Shown here: positions 8,770-17,100 of the stretch, in pieces | How positions within the stretch are numbered: the first letter of the stretch is position 1 | How the letters are laid out: every line of letters begins with the position of its first letter | Translations under genes and position numbers: made by a program | Assembly (NCBI GenBank): GCA_964344485.1 | Contig: CAYFNF010000006.1 | Span: 34,574-98,573, forward strand | From: CAYFNF01 sp964344485 | Lineage (GTDB): Bacteria > Patescibacteriota > Patescibacteriia > UBA9570 > XYC2-FULL-38-9 | Reading direction: 5' to 3' | DNA: 64,000 bases | The notes under the pieces: model-generated | What the model was told of the DNA's origin: nothing | What the model saw: the letters and a program-made list of their open reading frames with translations, nothing else | Databases searched by the model: none

Positions 8770-8798
8770 TTGACAAAATAGCTATTTTACGGTAAGAT
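8770..8798 (+). promoter_or_regulatory. Promoter and palindromic operator of the TrmB-type gene
   Basis: -35 TTGACA (8770..8775), 17-nt spacer, -10 TAAGAT (8793..8798). The spacer is filled by the perfect 14-bp palindrome AAAATAGCTATTTT (8775..8788), so a bound protein would block polymerase; autorepression is the simple reading. The -10 ends 8 nt before the ATG, giving a leaderless or nearly leaderless mRNA. Confidence 0.75.
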
Positions 8799-8806
8799 AT
8801 CCACAG

Positions 8807-9607
8807 ATGAATTTAACAGAAGACCTTGTTACATTGGGGCTATCCCCTAAGGAGTCTACGGTCTATCTTTCGTGTTTACAGCTTGGAAGAGAGACAGTGC
8901 TGAATATAGCCAAACATGCAGACTTGAAGCGCCCTTCGGTCTATTTAATATTGGAGAATCTTGAGAAAAAAGGTCTTATCACTAAAACAAAGAAAGAGCA
9001 TAAGACGTTCTTTAAAGCTGAAGACCCGCGTCGTCTCTTAAGCCATGTGCGCATGCAAGAAGAGATGGTGACCTCTATACTCCCCTCTTTGCAAGCTATC
9101 TATAACCTTGATCCGGATAAGCCAAATATTAAAATCGCAGAAGGGATCCAAAGTGTGCAGAACGTCTATAACGGATTGTTTACCTATCTTGCAGCTAATC
9201 CAGAAGAAGAGCTACTAATCTTTGGTTCATTGAAAGACGCATCTGAAAACTTCGAGACTGAAGTAGTGGACTACTTCTTCCAGTGCATGTCAAAATCTAA
9301 TAATCCAATTAGAGAAATTGGAAACGACGACCCAGAGACACGGAAGTACTTCCGGACCTCTCATCGTATCAATCCGAACCACGATATTCGCTTAATCCGA
9401 ACACAGGGTCGTGTTTTNNNNNNNNNNCAAAACCCCTCTCTATTTCACAGATCTATTCGAGACAACATGCTGTACGGAAACACGATAGTGATCTTTTCCG
9501 TTGATGTGCAGATCTTTGCAACTATTATTGAATCTGCTTCTATAGCAGAAACCTATACCACGCTCTTCAACATGGCGTGGAAAGCCGGTAAGAAATACGT
9601 ATATTAA
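8807..9607 (+). CDS. TrmB-family transcriptional regulator
   Basis: About 266 aa. The N-terminal winged helix (MNLTEDLVTLGLSPKESTVYLSCLQ, then RPSVYLILENLEKKGLI and a wing ending in FFKAEDPRRLL) is typical of TrmB. A coiled segment and a C-terminal effector-type domain follow (IKIAEGIQSVQNVYNGL onward). Ten N at 9418..9427 interrupt the gene near residue 205; the frame is consistent on both sides, so it is probably intact. Related in plan to the 35943..36755 product. Its promoter is overlaid by a palindrome, suggesting autoregulation. The ligand is unknown. It converges with argS. Confidence 0.88.
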   Translation: MNLTEDLVTLGLSPKESTVYLSCLQLGRETVLNIAKHADLKRPSVYLILENLEKKGLITKTKKEHKTFFKAEDPRRLLSHVRMQEEMVTSILPSLQAIYNLDPDKPNIKIAEGIQSVQNVYNGLFTYLAANPEEELLIFGSLKDASENFETEVVDYFFQCMSKSNNPIREIGNDDPETRKYFRTSHRINPNHDIRLIRTQGRVXXXXQNPSLFHRSIRDNMLYGNTIVIFSVDVQIFATIIESASIAETYTTLFNMAWKAGKKYVY

Positions 9608-9609
9608 TT

Positions 9610-11256
9610 TTACATCTTCTCAGGAGCACTAATGCCCATGAGCTCTAATATCTTTTGTAATACTTGCTTGGTTGCCAACACTAATGCGTACCTGGATGCG
9701 TTCACTTTGTCATTATCAATCACGCGGCAATTCCCGTAAAACTGATGAAACGCTCTTGCTAACTCTGCAGCGTACGTGGTTAAGTGATGCGCTTCATAGT
9801 TATCATGAATCTGATGTAGCAGTTGCGGGAACGCAATCAACTTCTTAACTAGCTCTTTCTCGGCATCGTGTTCTATGGTATACGATAGCTTCCCAGGCGC
9901 ACCTACACTTTCAACCTCTCGAATGATGCTACACATTCTCGCGTGCGCGTACTGTACATAGTACACTGGGTTCTTCTCTGACTGCTCTTTTGCCAAGTTC
10001 AAATCAAATGTCATGTGGCGATCTGATGAGTACATCAGGAAGAAAAACCGTGCCGCATCATTCCCGACTTCATCTATCAACTCTTCAATAGTAACGTACG
10101 TCCCTTTTCTCTTGGACATCCGAACTTCCTTTCCGTCTCGTACTAAATTCGCTAGCTGAATAAAGATAAGGTCGAACGTAGTTTCAGACTCGAAAAACTG
10201 TGGAATCGCTTTCATGCGCTTCTCATATCCATGGTGATCTGCGCCTAGGATCAATACAATCTTCTTGAATTTTCTATTAAAAGACCGATCATAGAATAAG
10301 GAGATGTCACTGTTCATGTACGCTGCTCCTGCGTCGTCACTCTTTATCGCTACACGATCTTTATCATCACCAAACCGTGAAGTACGCACCCATATCGCGC
10401 CGTCTTGCTCATATGCCAGATCTTTCTCTTTGAGTTGATCAAGTAAAACATCAGAGAGGCCGCTCTTATACAACGCTTTCTCTGACTGCCAATGATCGTA
10501 CTGAATGTGCATTTTCTCTTCCACGACTCGCTGTATCTCTTTGAGCATGGCTTTTAATGCCATCTCTTTAATTCTATCTCGCACCCACTCTAGCTTCTTC
10601 AAGTTCGTTAACTTATAGTCCTTTAGTTTTATCTGGTCAGCGAGATCGTTAATATACTCCCCTTGATACAACTCATCAGAGAACGGAACATTCAACCCCT
10701 GCTGCTGCAAGTATCGCCGTGCAACTGACTCCCCTAATATATCGATCTGCCGACCCCTGTCGTTAATATAGTATTCACGCGTTACTTGATATCCTAAATG
10801 AGTATAGATGTTCGATAGCACATCTCCCAAGTACCCACCGCGGCCGTTCGGCAAAGTAAGCGGGCCAGTTGGATTTGCAGAGATAAACTCAAACATGACT
10901 TTCTGACGCTTACCGACATTGCTCTTTCCGTAACCCTCGCCTTTCTGAATAATGGTTTGTAATTCTTCTGCTAGGACCGCATTAGAGACAAAAAAGTTAA
11001 TAAACCCAGGATGAACTATTTGAATCTGTTCATACTGACCGCTGAGTGCACCTTTTATATCGTTCGCGATCTCTAGCGGGTTGCGCTTGAGAATTGATGC
11101 AAGCTGCATAGCCACGCTGACTGCAAAATCTCCGTGCGCTTCTTGCTGTGGAGTCTCTGCTACTACTGCGGGTGCTTCAAATGGGGGCCACTGCCCACTG
11201 CGCTGCAAGGACTGGATCGCTTGAGTAATATCTTGTTCAATCTGTTGTTGAATCAT
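9610..11256 (-). CDS. argS: Arginyl-tRNA synthetase with altered HIGH motif
   Basis: Charges tRNA-Arg. The 548-aa protein has the ArgRS N-terminal Add-1 domain (about 1-110), catalytic domain, a clear MSKRKGTY second signature and the helical anticodon-binding domain (QYAHARMCSII onward). The first class I signature, normally NPTGPLHVGHGRG, reads NPTGPLTLPNGRG at residues 128-140, so both HIGH-type histidines are replaced. All other landmarks are conserved, arguing for a working but divergent enzyme. It is the only gene of its transcript, with a hairpin leader upstream. No SD. Confidence 0.95.
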   Translation of the reverse strand: MIQQQIEQDITQAIQSLQRSGQWPPFEAPAVVAETPQQEAHGDFAVSVAMQLASILKRNPLEIANDIKGALSGQYEQIQIVHPGFINFFVSNAVLAEELQTIIQKGEGYGKSNVGKRQKVMFEFISANPTGPLTLPNGRGGYLGDVLSNIYTHLGYQVTREYYINDRGRQIDILGESVARRYLQQQGLNVPFSDELYQGEYINDLADQIKLKDYKLTNLKKLEWVRDRIKEMALKAMLKEIQRVVEEKMHIQYDHWQSEKALYKSGLSDVLLDQLKEKDLAYEQDGAIWVRTSRFGDDKDRVAIKSDDAGAAYMNSDISLFYDRSFNRKFKKIVLILGADHHGYEKRMKAIPQFFESETTFDLIFIQLANLVRDGKEVRMSKRKGTYVTIEELIDEVGNDAARFFFLMYSSDRHMTFDLNLAKEQSEKNPVYYVQYAHARMCSIIREVESVGAPGKLSYTIEHDAEKELVKKLIAFPQLLHQIHDNYEAHHLTTYAAELARAFHQFYGNCRVIDNDKVNASRYALVLATKQVLQKILELMGISAPEKM

Positions 11257-11297
11257 CTTGATATTGTTTTCAGCACTGATTGTACCATAATTATGGG

Positions 11298-11337
11298 AAA
11301 AAATGAAAAAGTTGTCTCGGGACGATGTGAGACAACT
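11298..11337 (-). terminator. Terminator-like hairpin in the argS leader
   Basis: Minus strand: AGTTGTCTC (11337..11329), 10-nt loop, GAGACAACT (11318..11310), then TTTTTCATTTTTT. The 9-bp perfect stem plus T-run is a standard intrinsic terminator, yet it lies between the likely argS promoter and the ATG at 11256. It could be an attenuator or end a very short RNA. Confidence 0.65.
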
Positions 11338-11350
11338 CTTTACAGTTACT

Positions 11351-11378
11351 ATGATAACGTATCGGTTCCTTTTGTCAA
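11351..11378 (-). promoter_or_regulatory. Promoter upstream of argS
   Basis: Minus-strand -35 TTGACA (11378..11373), 16-nt spacer, -10 TATCAT (11356..11351). Transcription would start near 11344, just before the terminator-like hairpin. A second -10-like TACAAT is seen after the hairpin at about 11284..11279. Confidence 0.6.
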
Positions 11379-11418
11379 CTCTACACTTCTAAACAATATA
11401 CTCGATACTCGGTACCCC

Positions 11419-11447
11419 TTGACAAAAAGGTCATGCGAGTGTACACT
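11419..11447 (+). promoter_or_regulatory. Promoter of the structured RNA candidate
   Basis: -35 TTGACA (11419..11424), 17-nt spacer, -10 TACACT (11442..11447). It is the same hexamer pair and spacing as the 61-aa lipoprotein promoter at 42630..42658. No plausible coding frame follows within 400 nt. Confidence 0.75.
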
Positions 11448-11453
11448 TGCCAT

Positions 11454-11819
11454 CAATTTAGATCCTCTGTGTTTAGCACGTATATTTCATATGTATTGAA
11501 CAGGGAAGTTCTACAACAGAGAACAACCCACGGTATCGCGACGTTCGCGGACGTGCCGACCTGCTCGGGAATAATTGAGCAGTGAGGGGCAGCGTGTATA
11601 ACGTCTGCACACAACATCACGCTTCCAGCGAACTCTGCCGTAATCCGGAGAGTGGATTACAGTTCTCTCGGTGTTGGAATAACACCGAGCTACTACTAAC
11701 TCTCTCAAACGGCAAATCTAGCGGAGGACACTGCGATACCTCCCTTCCAAAATTGATAATTCGTTTATCGGTTTTGGAAAGGAACACCGCATCTGATTGA
11801 TGCGGTTTTGTATTTTTTC
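11454..11819 (+). ncRNA. Candidate structured non-coding RNA, about 365 nt
   Basis: Bounded by a consensus promoter and a strong intrinsic terminator, with no credible ORF. Local hairpins follow one another: GTTCT/AGAAC inside GGG/CCC (about 11503..11530), CTGCTC/GAGCAG (about 11559..11580), GTAATCC/GGATTAC with a 7-nt loop (about 11640..11660), CTCGGTGTT/AACACCGAG with loop GGAAT (about 11668..11690), GGAGG/CCTCC, and a long TTCCAAAA/TTTTGGAA helix closed through GATAA-TTCG-TTTATC. It lies between argS and smpB-tmRNA. It lacks the conserved cores I would expect of RNase P, SRP or 6S RNA, so I leave it unnamed. Confidence 0.65.
11786..11819 (+). terminator. Intrinsic terminator of the RNA candidate
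   Basis: ACCGCATC (11786..11793), loop TGATT, GATGCGGT (11799..11806), then TTTTGTATTTTTT. Confidence 0.85.
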
Positions 11820-11865
11820 TTTAGATGTAGCTCCCCGTTCGCGAAGTCGCTCCTATCTGAAAATA

Positions 11866-11936
11866 TTGACAAAACACCCTGATTTGATAGGATCTGCAGC
11901 GCTACGATTTTCAAATCTAGCAATCTCAATTACACT
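11866..11936 (+). promoter_or_regulatory. smpB promoter region, two candidate starts
   Basis: P1: TTGACA (11866..11871), 16-nt spacer, TAGGAT (11888..11893), giving a leader of about 40 nt. P2: TACACT (11931..11936) ends 6 nt before the ATG with a poor -35 (TTTTCA), which would give a leaderless mRNA. Confidence 0.6.
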
Positions 11937-11942
11937 ATAGAT

Positions 11943-12389
11943 ATGAAACCAATTATAAACCGCCAAGCACGAGCAAAGTATGAATTCCTAGATGATTGGG
12001 AAGCTGGCTTAGTATTGACTGGCGCTGAGGTAAAATCCGTTAAAAAAGGACAGATGAACTTGAAAGGTGCGTATGTAGGGTATGAAAACGGCGAATTATG
12101 GCTAAAAAATGCGCATATCTCAGCGTATCAGCAGTGGAATCAGCCAGATTACGAAGCAGAACAACCAAGAAAGCTACTATTACGCAGAAAGGAGATCGAT
12201 TCGATTATGGGGAAAATACAGTCTTCAGGCTTGACAATAATACCGGAAAAAGTGTATAGTAAGTCAGGTCTTTTGAAAGTATCTATTCGTTTAGCACGTG
12301 GTTTGAAGAAGCACGATAAACGAGAGAAATTGAAGAAAAAAGATACGAATAAAAAGATTAACCGCGCTTTGAAACAACAAACAGGATAG
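11943..12389 (+). CDS. smpB: SsrA-binding protein SmpB
   Basis: Partner of tmRNA in rescuing stalled ribosomes. The 148-aa product shows the SmpB barrel signatures: NRQARAKYEFLDDWEAGLVLTGAEVKS, LKNAHISAY, RKLLLRRKEI and the basic C-terminal tail (KKHDKREKLKKKD...), which enters the mRNA channel. Family length is about 150-160 aa. The tmRNA gene begins 45 nt downstream on the same strand, so partner and RNA are probably expressed together. No SD; one candidate -10 is 6 nt from the ATG. Confidence 0.97.
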   Translation: MKPIINRQARAKYEFLDDWEAGLVLTGAEVKSVKKGQMNLKGAYVGYENGELWLKNAHISAYQQWNQPDYEAEQPRKLLLRRKEIDSIMGKIQSSGLTIIPEKVYSKSGLLKVSIRLARGLKKHDKREKLKKKDTNKKINRALKQQTG

Positions 12390-12433
12390 TCGTTCGCTGA
12401 AATGCACAATTTCTAAACAGAAATCGTATTCCA

Positions 12434-12827
12434 GGGGATGAGTATAGTTGATGGTTCATTGCAAAGATGGTCTGCATGTCGAGTTGAGGTTCTCGTAAAA
12501 GATCTCAATTCATAAGTGCAAACTTATTTAGCCGAGCAAAGACCAAGGTCGCTTCAGTAATGAACGCTCTTACTTTGCAGCCGGCTACTGTTGTCGCTTA
12601 AATCCGACAACCGCCGCCCTGATTCACGCCTGATAGATCAACCGCGGCGCCACTTTTTCAGGCTTACGTTTGCTCTTGTCTGGGGGCACGCGGACACCTT
12701 AACAGTCTAGAGACCAAGACGCTTTTGCTTGTTTTTCAGCCCTGGCCTCGAATAACTCAAACAAGCTATGCATGTAGAGGGCCTCCCTTTATATGACCAG
12801 ACGTGGGTGTGATACCCACCATCTCCA
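12434..12827 (+). ncRNA. ssrA: tmRNA (transfer-messenger RNA)
   Basis: The 5' end GGGGATG (12434..12440) pairs with CATCTCC (12820..12826) to form a 7-bp tRNA-like acceptor stem with discriminator A12827; CCA is not encoded. Landmarks shared with other tmRNAs: TGCATG.CGAG, CTCGTAAAA, the resume region CATAAGTGCAAAC, and CTATGCATGTAGA before the T-arm. The resume codon is GCA at 12518; the tag frame runs 27 codons (starts ANLFSRAK, ends PATVVA) to TAA at 12599..12601. The T-arm GTGGG/CCCAC encloses TGTGATA instead of the usual TTCRANN, and the 5' D-loop region is also off consensus. It lies between smpB and infC. Confidence 0.92.
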
Positions 12828-12972
12828 CAACAGCGGTTTCCGTTTTTTGCGCATTGCTTCGTTGCTCGCTGCGAAACTTCGTCGGCGTACAACATACGTA
12901 CGCCTCCTAGCTTCTTGCGATCCGCCTCGCACTGCACTAAAAAACGAAAACCTTACCTGTTTCTATAAGAAC
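12828..12972 (+). promoter_or_regulatory. Structured leader between tmRNA and infC
   Basis: There is no gene in these 145 nt. The segment is GC-rich in its first two thirds and holds an inverted repeat GGCGTAC (12884..12890) / GTACGCC (12898..12904) with a 7-nt loop. A short CGG-TTT-CCG hairpin plus T-run (about 12834..12848) could end the tmRNA. infC operons of other bacteria are often controlled through leader structures by L20 or IF3; whether this one is cannot be seen. Confidence 0.4.
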
Positions 12973-13503
12973 ATTAATTCGAAGACAATTTCTAAAAAAG
13001 ATTTTCGGAAGAATGACGAAATTCGAGTACCGGAAGTATTCCTAATCGATGAAAACGGTGACAAGCAAGGCGTCACCCAAACCCGCGATGCGCTTCAACA
13101 AGCACAGTCACTGGGCTTGGACTTGGTTGAAGTTGCTCCACTCGCACAACCGCCAGTAGTCAAGATTATTGACTTTGGAAAACTCCAATACGAAAAAGAG
13201 AAGCAGAGCAGAAAGAGCAAATCTCAATCCAAGAAAGGCGGGGAGATAAAAGGAGTACGACTCTCCATGAACATCGGAGAGCATGATATGCTCGTACGAG
13301 TAAAGTCCGGCCAGAAATTCCTGGATAAGAATAATAAAGTAAAGGTAGAGTTGAGGTTACGTGGGCGTGAGAAAGCACATCCAGAACTAGCAAAAGACGT
13401 GATCGAGCGATACATTGAATTATTAGATCGGGATATTCAAATCGAACAACCAATTAAACGACAAGGAGCAGTATTCTCTGCACTTATCTCAATAAAGAAA
13501 TAG
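12973..13503 (+). CDS. infC: Translation initiation factor IF-3, probable ATT start
   Basis: Binds the 30S subunit and controls start-codon selection. The 176-aa product carries the N-domain (NDEIRVPEVFLIDENG.KQGV, GLDLVEVAPLAQPPVVKIIDFGK), the basic linker and the C-domain (KGVRLSMNIGEHDMLVRVKSGQKFL). The only in-frame ATG upstream (12793) is inside the tmRNA T-arm, so it cannot be the start. ATT at 12973 is chosen because family length then fits and infC of other bacteria uses the rare AUU start for autoregulation; ATT at 12988 is an alternative. First gene of infC-rpmI-rplT. Confidence 0.9.
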   Translation: MNSKTISKKDFRKNDEIRVPEVFLIDENGDKQGVTQTRDALQQAQSLGLDLVEVAPLAQPPVVKIIDFGKLQYEKEKQSRKSKSQSKKGGEIKGVRLSMNIGEHDMLVRVKSGQKFLDKNNKVKVELRLRGREKAHPELAKDVIERYIELLDRDIQIEQPIKRQGAVFSALISIKK

Positions 13504-13517
13504 CTGATTATTACATT

Positions 13518-13721
13518 ATGGCAAAGGCAAAGAAGCGAAAGAAAAAAACGCATAAAGCAATTTCCAAACGAGTCAAAAAGACCAAGAGCGGAAAAGTGAA
13601 GGTCCGAAAAGCAGGGCAGGATCATTTTAATGCACGCGAAAAAGGAAAGAAGATGCGGAACAAGCGACGTGATAGAAATTCGTCTAAAGCAAATCGTAAA
13701 ACTATTAAGAACGTTACATAA
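13518..13721 (+). CDS. rpmI: 50S ribosomal protein bL35
   Basis: A 67-aa, very basic large-subunit protein: MAKAKKRKKKTHKAISKRVK, then KTKSGKVKVRKAGQDHF, the family pattern of bL35. It lies 14 nt after infC and 2 nt before rplT, the standard bacterial order. No SD before the ATG. Confidence 0.96.
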   Translation: MAKAKKRKKKTHKAISKRVKKTKSGKVKVRKAGQDHFNAREKGKKMRNKRRDRNSSKANRKTIKNVT

Positions 13722-13723
13722 GT

Positions 13724-14071
13724 ATGGCAAGAGTAAAACGAGGTTCACAGCGAACACGAAAGCGCAAGAAAGTACAGAAGCAGACCAAAGGGTTTTCAGC
13801 TGGCAGAAAGAATACGACACGTCTAGGAAAACAAGCTGCAAAAAAGGCAGGGCAGCGTGCATATGATCATCGCAAGTTAAAGAAACGCCAACGAAGGGCG
13901 TTGTGGCAGATCAAGATAAACGCTGCAGTGCGAGAGCATGATATGAGTTATAGTGCGTTTATGGGTGGTTTGAAAAAACAACAAATTGAAGTAGACCGAA
14001 AAATTCTAGCAAACATTGCAGAGCATCATCCGAAACTGTTTGCAAAGATCGTTGCAGAGGTCAAAAAATAA
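13724..14071 (+). CDS. rplT: 50S ribosomal protein bL20
   Basis: A 115-aa early-assembly 23S rRNA-binding protein. The N-terminal extension MARVKRGSQRTRKRKKVQKQ and the globular part (YDHRKLKKRQRRALWQIKINAAVREH, SYSAFMGGLKK) match bL20 in sequence and length. In many bacteria L20 represses this operon by binding its leader. Last gene of the operon, followed by a strong bidirectional terminator. Confidence 0.97.
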   Translation: MARVKRGSQRTRKRKKVQKQTKGFSAGRKNTTRLGKQAAKKAGQRAYDHRKLKKRQRRALWQIKINAAVREHDMSYSAFMGGLKKQQIEVDRKILANIAEHHPKLFAKIVAEVKK

Positions 14072-14091
14072 TACTACTTCCTCAAACAAAA

Positions 14092-14115
14092 AACCTGGCC
14101 GCAAGCCAGGTTTTG
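14092..14115. terminator. Bidirectional terminator between rplT and the giant-protein operon
   Basis: AACCTGGC (14092..14099), loop CGCAA, GCCAGGTT (14105..14112). A T-rich tail follows on the plus strand (TTTTG) and TTTTTTGTTTG on the minus strand, so it can end both converging operons. Confidence 0.85.
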
Positions 14116-14131
14116 TAATTCGCTATATGAG

Positions 14132-17100
14132 TTACGCTTCTGCTCGTCGTGCAATTCGACCACGCCGAGCTAAATCAATAAGGCCATTTACTGTATAGAC
14201 GTTTCTTGCTCCACTATTCCCATCAATAATAACAACGTGATACGGATTTTCAGGACGCCGTTCAATTTGAATTGGAATGTTCCCATCCGTAAATATTAAT
14301 CCATCACGTAACGGTCCTTCGTCTACCGGGGAGCGAGAACCACTTCTACCGTCTGCTCCAGTGGATTCTTGCCGGCCTACTTCATTCGGTTGAAGAAGAC
14401 CCAAATCTCTAAACGCAAACAACAAATTCTCAAAATTATTCATCTGCCATGCTGGCACAATCCCGCGGCCTTCTTGCACTCGCCTTAGGAACTCTACAAT
14501 CGGCAAACGCTCTACATCTCTTCCACCAGTGACAGTGATGGTTTGATCCTCTGGGTGCCATTCATAACGCAACCGCCTTGCGTAAAGAGGGTCAAACATC
14601 TGCGTCTCAAGGTCACGCAACCGAATTTGATTTCTCATCCGTGGCCTTCCTTCATCATCCGGTGCGCCTGGTTGCCCAATGCGAAGGTCTTCTAGTAACG
14701 CGCGTGCTTCTTCTGGCAGTGTACCTGCCCATGCATCAGTAAATTCAGCCATATCTTCTGGTGCGTGATGTGTGACTTCATCGCGCGGAACAATTCGACC
14801 CTGACGTATGGCAATGCGTACAGCGGTTAACGATACGTTTTGATCTAATCCAGCAGTTCGTACTCGTACATTTGGTTCTGCAGCTGAAATATCAGGAAGT
14901 CCACTGCTATCTGTGCTCACATTAGATAAGCTATAGGTAGGAGTAATTTCTAGATTTTCGCCATCTAATGTAAACGCATTCTGGATACCTTCCATCAAGC
15001 CAAACTGGCCCTGCAGATCTAAGTCAAAATTTTGACATGCTTCATGTATTCGCGCTGATACAAACTCTCGTTGCCCGATAAAGTCAACCAGTTGTTCAGC
15101 GCTCATTCTGGTCTGATTTCGGCCGATCTGTACAAACACATCAGAACTCTCAGGTATCGAATCAACGTATATCCGCTCACCATCAAGAGTAACTAGCCCT
15201 CTGTTATAGTCAGCAAGTTGAAGGCCTGTCATCTCTCCAATGGCCCCGGTCTCAGCACGAACGTCACGAGTGAGTAAGCCTCTCCACGCTACCCCAAAAC
15301 GCTCGTCTCTTACTTGTAGTCCTTGAGCGCGCTGGTCTGGATTTATCAGAGAAGCAGTCTGACCTAAGAATTCTTCAATAGTCACGTAATCTGTTTGTGA
15401 TCGCCGATCTGCTGTTGAAATGATGGTCAGCGCGACTAGTCCTGGTGGTGTCATGTCAATCAGCTGCGCTTCAGCACGCAATCCTTGTGCCGGCACTTCT
15501 AATCCATGTGCAAAATGCTCAAACGTGACCCCGATGCTTTCTAGCTGATCATAATACGTTGCAGCATTACCTGTTAATGTATCTGCCCATTCTTGAGTAA
15601 AGCCGGTTTGACTCCAAGTTAACCCGTACTCTTCCACTCTGACTGCTTCTCGTCGGGCTGGTCCACGTCTTGCTCCACCTCTGTCTGTGCCTGGCTCAGG
15701 TGCTGGTGACGCGCTAGGCCTAGGAGGCGGTCCTGCTGAATCCGCGTCTGGTCGCCTCGGTCCTGCGCCTGGTCCTGGAGGTGGACCTTCTGGTCCAGGA
15801 GGAGGTGCGGCCGGCCCTCGCGGTGCTCTTCGCTGATATTGACCTGTTGGTAATGCGCGAATTGCTTCTAAAACCGATTCATACTCCTCCAAAATACGGT
15901 CCATGCGCGCCATCCATGCTCCTTGTCCAGCGTCATTCGGCTCAGTTGCTTGATAGTATGTTGCACGGAATGCACTTGCTGCACCCGTGGAACCCACATG
16001 ATGCTCAAATCGAGATAACTCACGTTCGATCTCAGCGACTAGCGCGATCTCTTCACGAAGGATGTTATTAAAGCGTGCATCAACGACCTCAGAACCCTGA
16101 TTCACTCGATGTGACATATACACACGATGGTGACTGTTTCTCCGCCGCACGAATGTCAAAATTCTTCTTCGCAACGTTTGCAGGCTACGCTCAACAGCGC
16201 TACCGCCAAACATCTTAACCGTTCTAGCAGCAGATTCATTGAAACGCCGACGCAAATCCGCGAAGAATTGCTCTAATTTTTGCTCTAGCTCTTCACCAGG
16301 CATGACATTAATGAACCCGGCAATATCTCTTCCTTCAATTGGAGTAAACTCTGGAACTGGCTCTGGTGCATCCTCAACTTCATCAGCTGGAGGTGCTTCA
16401 TATCGATCACCGTAATCCATTGGAGTGCCTGCGCCTGCATCTGGTCGTGCTGGTCCTGCGCCTGCTTCACCTGCTGGAGGTGGCGCTCCATCAGCATCTG
16501 GCCGTGGTCCAGCTCCTGTTCTACCTCGTGCTCCACCTCGTGGAGATCTTCGACCACCTGCATCCGGTCCCGGAGGCGGCGGCGCTCCACCTGGCCCTGC
16601 TCCACCTGGCCCAAATCCGAGAGGACGGTAGATAAATTCACCTGAACCTAACCCATGTAAGAATCTGTTAAATGAACAGTGATGCGCGCCATCAACACCT
16701 TGGACTGTATAGGTTAATCGAACATCATGCGTTCCTCTATCTTCAACCATGAATATTACTCGTTCTTCGTGTGTACCGCCATCAACCTGTCGGCGTCGAA
16801 CGAAATCGCCACTGCGGAGTGATTGCTCAGGATTTGGAATACCAAGATAGACCGGACTACCGTCAATGCTACCGTTCAATATCTCATAGAATCGTTGTCG
16901 CGGAGTCTTCAGTCGCTCTGGGGAGATGCCAAACTCTGACACAGCAGCGGCAGCTTGTTCACGATCATCAATCCAAGCTCGGCGCCCAGGGTTTAACCGC
17001 ATCTGCCCTTCTTCGGTACCAAACTGTGCAAAGAACTGCTCTGTGCTTAATGTATGTCGACGTGTCTCTCCTGTATCTGGATCTCGTTGATTCATGTCTG

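Noticed and set aside
9418..9427. TrmB gene as a pseudogene because of N bases
   Set aside because: Both sides share one frame and match the paralogue at 35943..36755; it is only a short scaffold gap.
11511..11800. Short ORFs of 65 and 72 aa on either strand
   Set aside because: They lie across stable hairpins of the RNA candidate and have no start signals or protein-like composition.
11454..11819. RNase P RNA
   Set aside because: The string CAACAGAGA near 11513 resembles part of RNase P, but the conserved GAGGAAAGTC and ACAGAA cores are missing and there is no room for the catalytic domain.
12793..12972. N-terminal extension of infC by 60 codons
   Set aside because: Its ATG is inside the tmRNA T-arm and the added residues are unlike IF-3.
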